DNA from: Amoebophrya sp. A120
Taxonomy: Eukaryota > Sar > Dinophyceae > Syndiniales > Amoebophryaceae
Assembly: GCA_905178155.1 (NCBI GenBank)
Contig: CAJINV010000012.1
Span: 988,004 to 1,052,003, forward strand
Direction: 5' to 3'
DNA: 64,000 bases
The notes under the pieces: model-generated
What the model was told of the DNA's origin: nothing
The model's database searches: none
Seen by the model: the letters and a program-made list of their open reading frames with translations, nothing else
Translations under genes and position numbers: made by a program
In this document: in pieces, positions 63,807-64,000 of the stretch
Numbering within the stretch: the first letter of the stretch is position 1
Layout of the letters: each line of letters opens with the position of its first letter

Positions 63807-64000
63807 CTGAAGGTAGAAATTTTTGGGTGAGGGTGTGCGTAGAAGCGCACGATTACATTCACATCGTGTACTTACTTATCAGAAGACGAAACGGTAAAAT
63901 TTATCATTCAGGGTAGCTACTCGCAACCAACTGAGATGTAGCAAAAATCGAGCAATAGCTCTAATGTAAAAAATACTTTGCACGAATTTCTCGCAGAGTT
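63807..64000. other. Probable 5' intron of the PP5 gene
   Basis: A donor-like GTAAGTAC (minus strand, near 63877) and a 3' site CTTCAG at 63807 could bound a short intron. The sequence beyond is not clearly coding. The TPR-encoding exons are not visible. Confidence 0.35.

Noticed and set aside
1-64000. Inverted repeats and spaced short repeats as a CRISPR array or bacterial attachment sites
   Set aside because: The repeats are TIRs of introners in eukaryotic split genes; no regular spacer pattern or cas gene exists.
1-64000. Stop-codon reassignment as in one Amoebophrya strain
   Set aside because: All well-supported genes are open without in-frame TAA, TAG or TGA and end at such codons, so the standard code fits.

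Overview
The window is nuclear DNA of a protist. It is not bacterial: genes are split into many exons, some introns are ordinary GT-AG introns of 110-350 bp, and more than 60 other introns are small mobile elements (introners). Each introner has terminal inverted repeats (TIRs), is flanked by a 3-8 bp target duplication, and when removed together with one duplication copy restores an open, recognisable protein. This pattern, with mostly non-GT-AG intron ends, a compact gene-rich genome, AG|GT-flanked ordinary introns and genes all on one strand, matches what is published for the syndinean dinoflagellate parasite Amoebophrya. The genus assignment is inference; no rRNA or barcode gene is present. 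Every gene examined closes with the standard code.

Layout: every gene I can support is on the minus strand, so transcription runs right to left. From the right edge: protein phosphatase 5 (61.8-63.8 kb, 5' part outside or unresolved); a seven-transmembrane LU7TM/GPR107-TMEM87-like receptor (53.8-59.3 kb); an unrecognised membrane protein cut by 11 introners (48.6-52.7 kb); a long coiled-coil protein (45.1-47.9 kb); a DUF268 protein with a long N-terminal extension (39.0-44.4 kb); an sn-1 diacylglycerol-lipase-like class 3 lipase (32.7-38.2 kb); a P2-type Na+/K+-ATPase-like pump (22.9-31.5 kb); a small possible gene (21.9-22.5 kb); an F-box-like protein (16.5-20.5 kb); a large low-complexity protein (11.1-15.5 kb); a small single-pass membrane protein (7.9-9.5 kb); a signal-anchored protein (5.0-6.8 kb); an Ala/Pro-rich repeat protein (3.5-4.8 kb); and the partial gene at the left edge. 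I see no operon-like functional grouping.

The notable content is the introner community. At least ten TIR families are present (called A-K here; A, B, C, D and E recur, F-J occur once). They share no TIR sequence, yet nearly all carry the same short internal motif, TTGT(A/C)ATGC, in both orientations. Two introners have themselves been split by 1.5-1.8 kb insertions and still sit in frame-preserving positions; one insert carries retroposition marks. One introner contains two perfect fold-back palindromes with single-base spacers. One ordinary GT-AG intron contains a decayed introner, suggesting that introners can mature into normal introns.

Limits: exon borders were set by hand from target duplications, frame continuity and family conservation. 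Borders of ordinary introns at gene 5' ends, and the low-complexity genes, are the least certain. No tRNA, rRNA, CRISPR or prokaryotic signal was seen.
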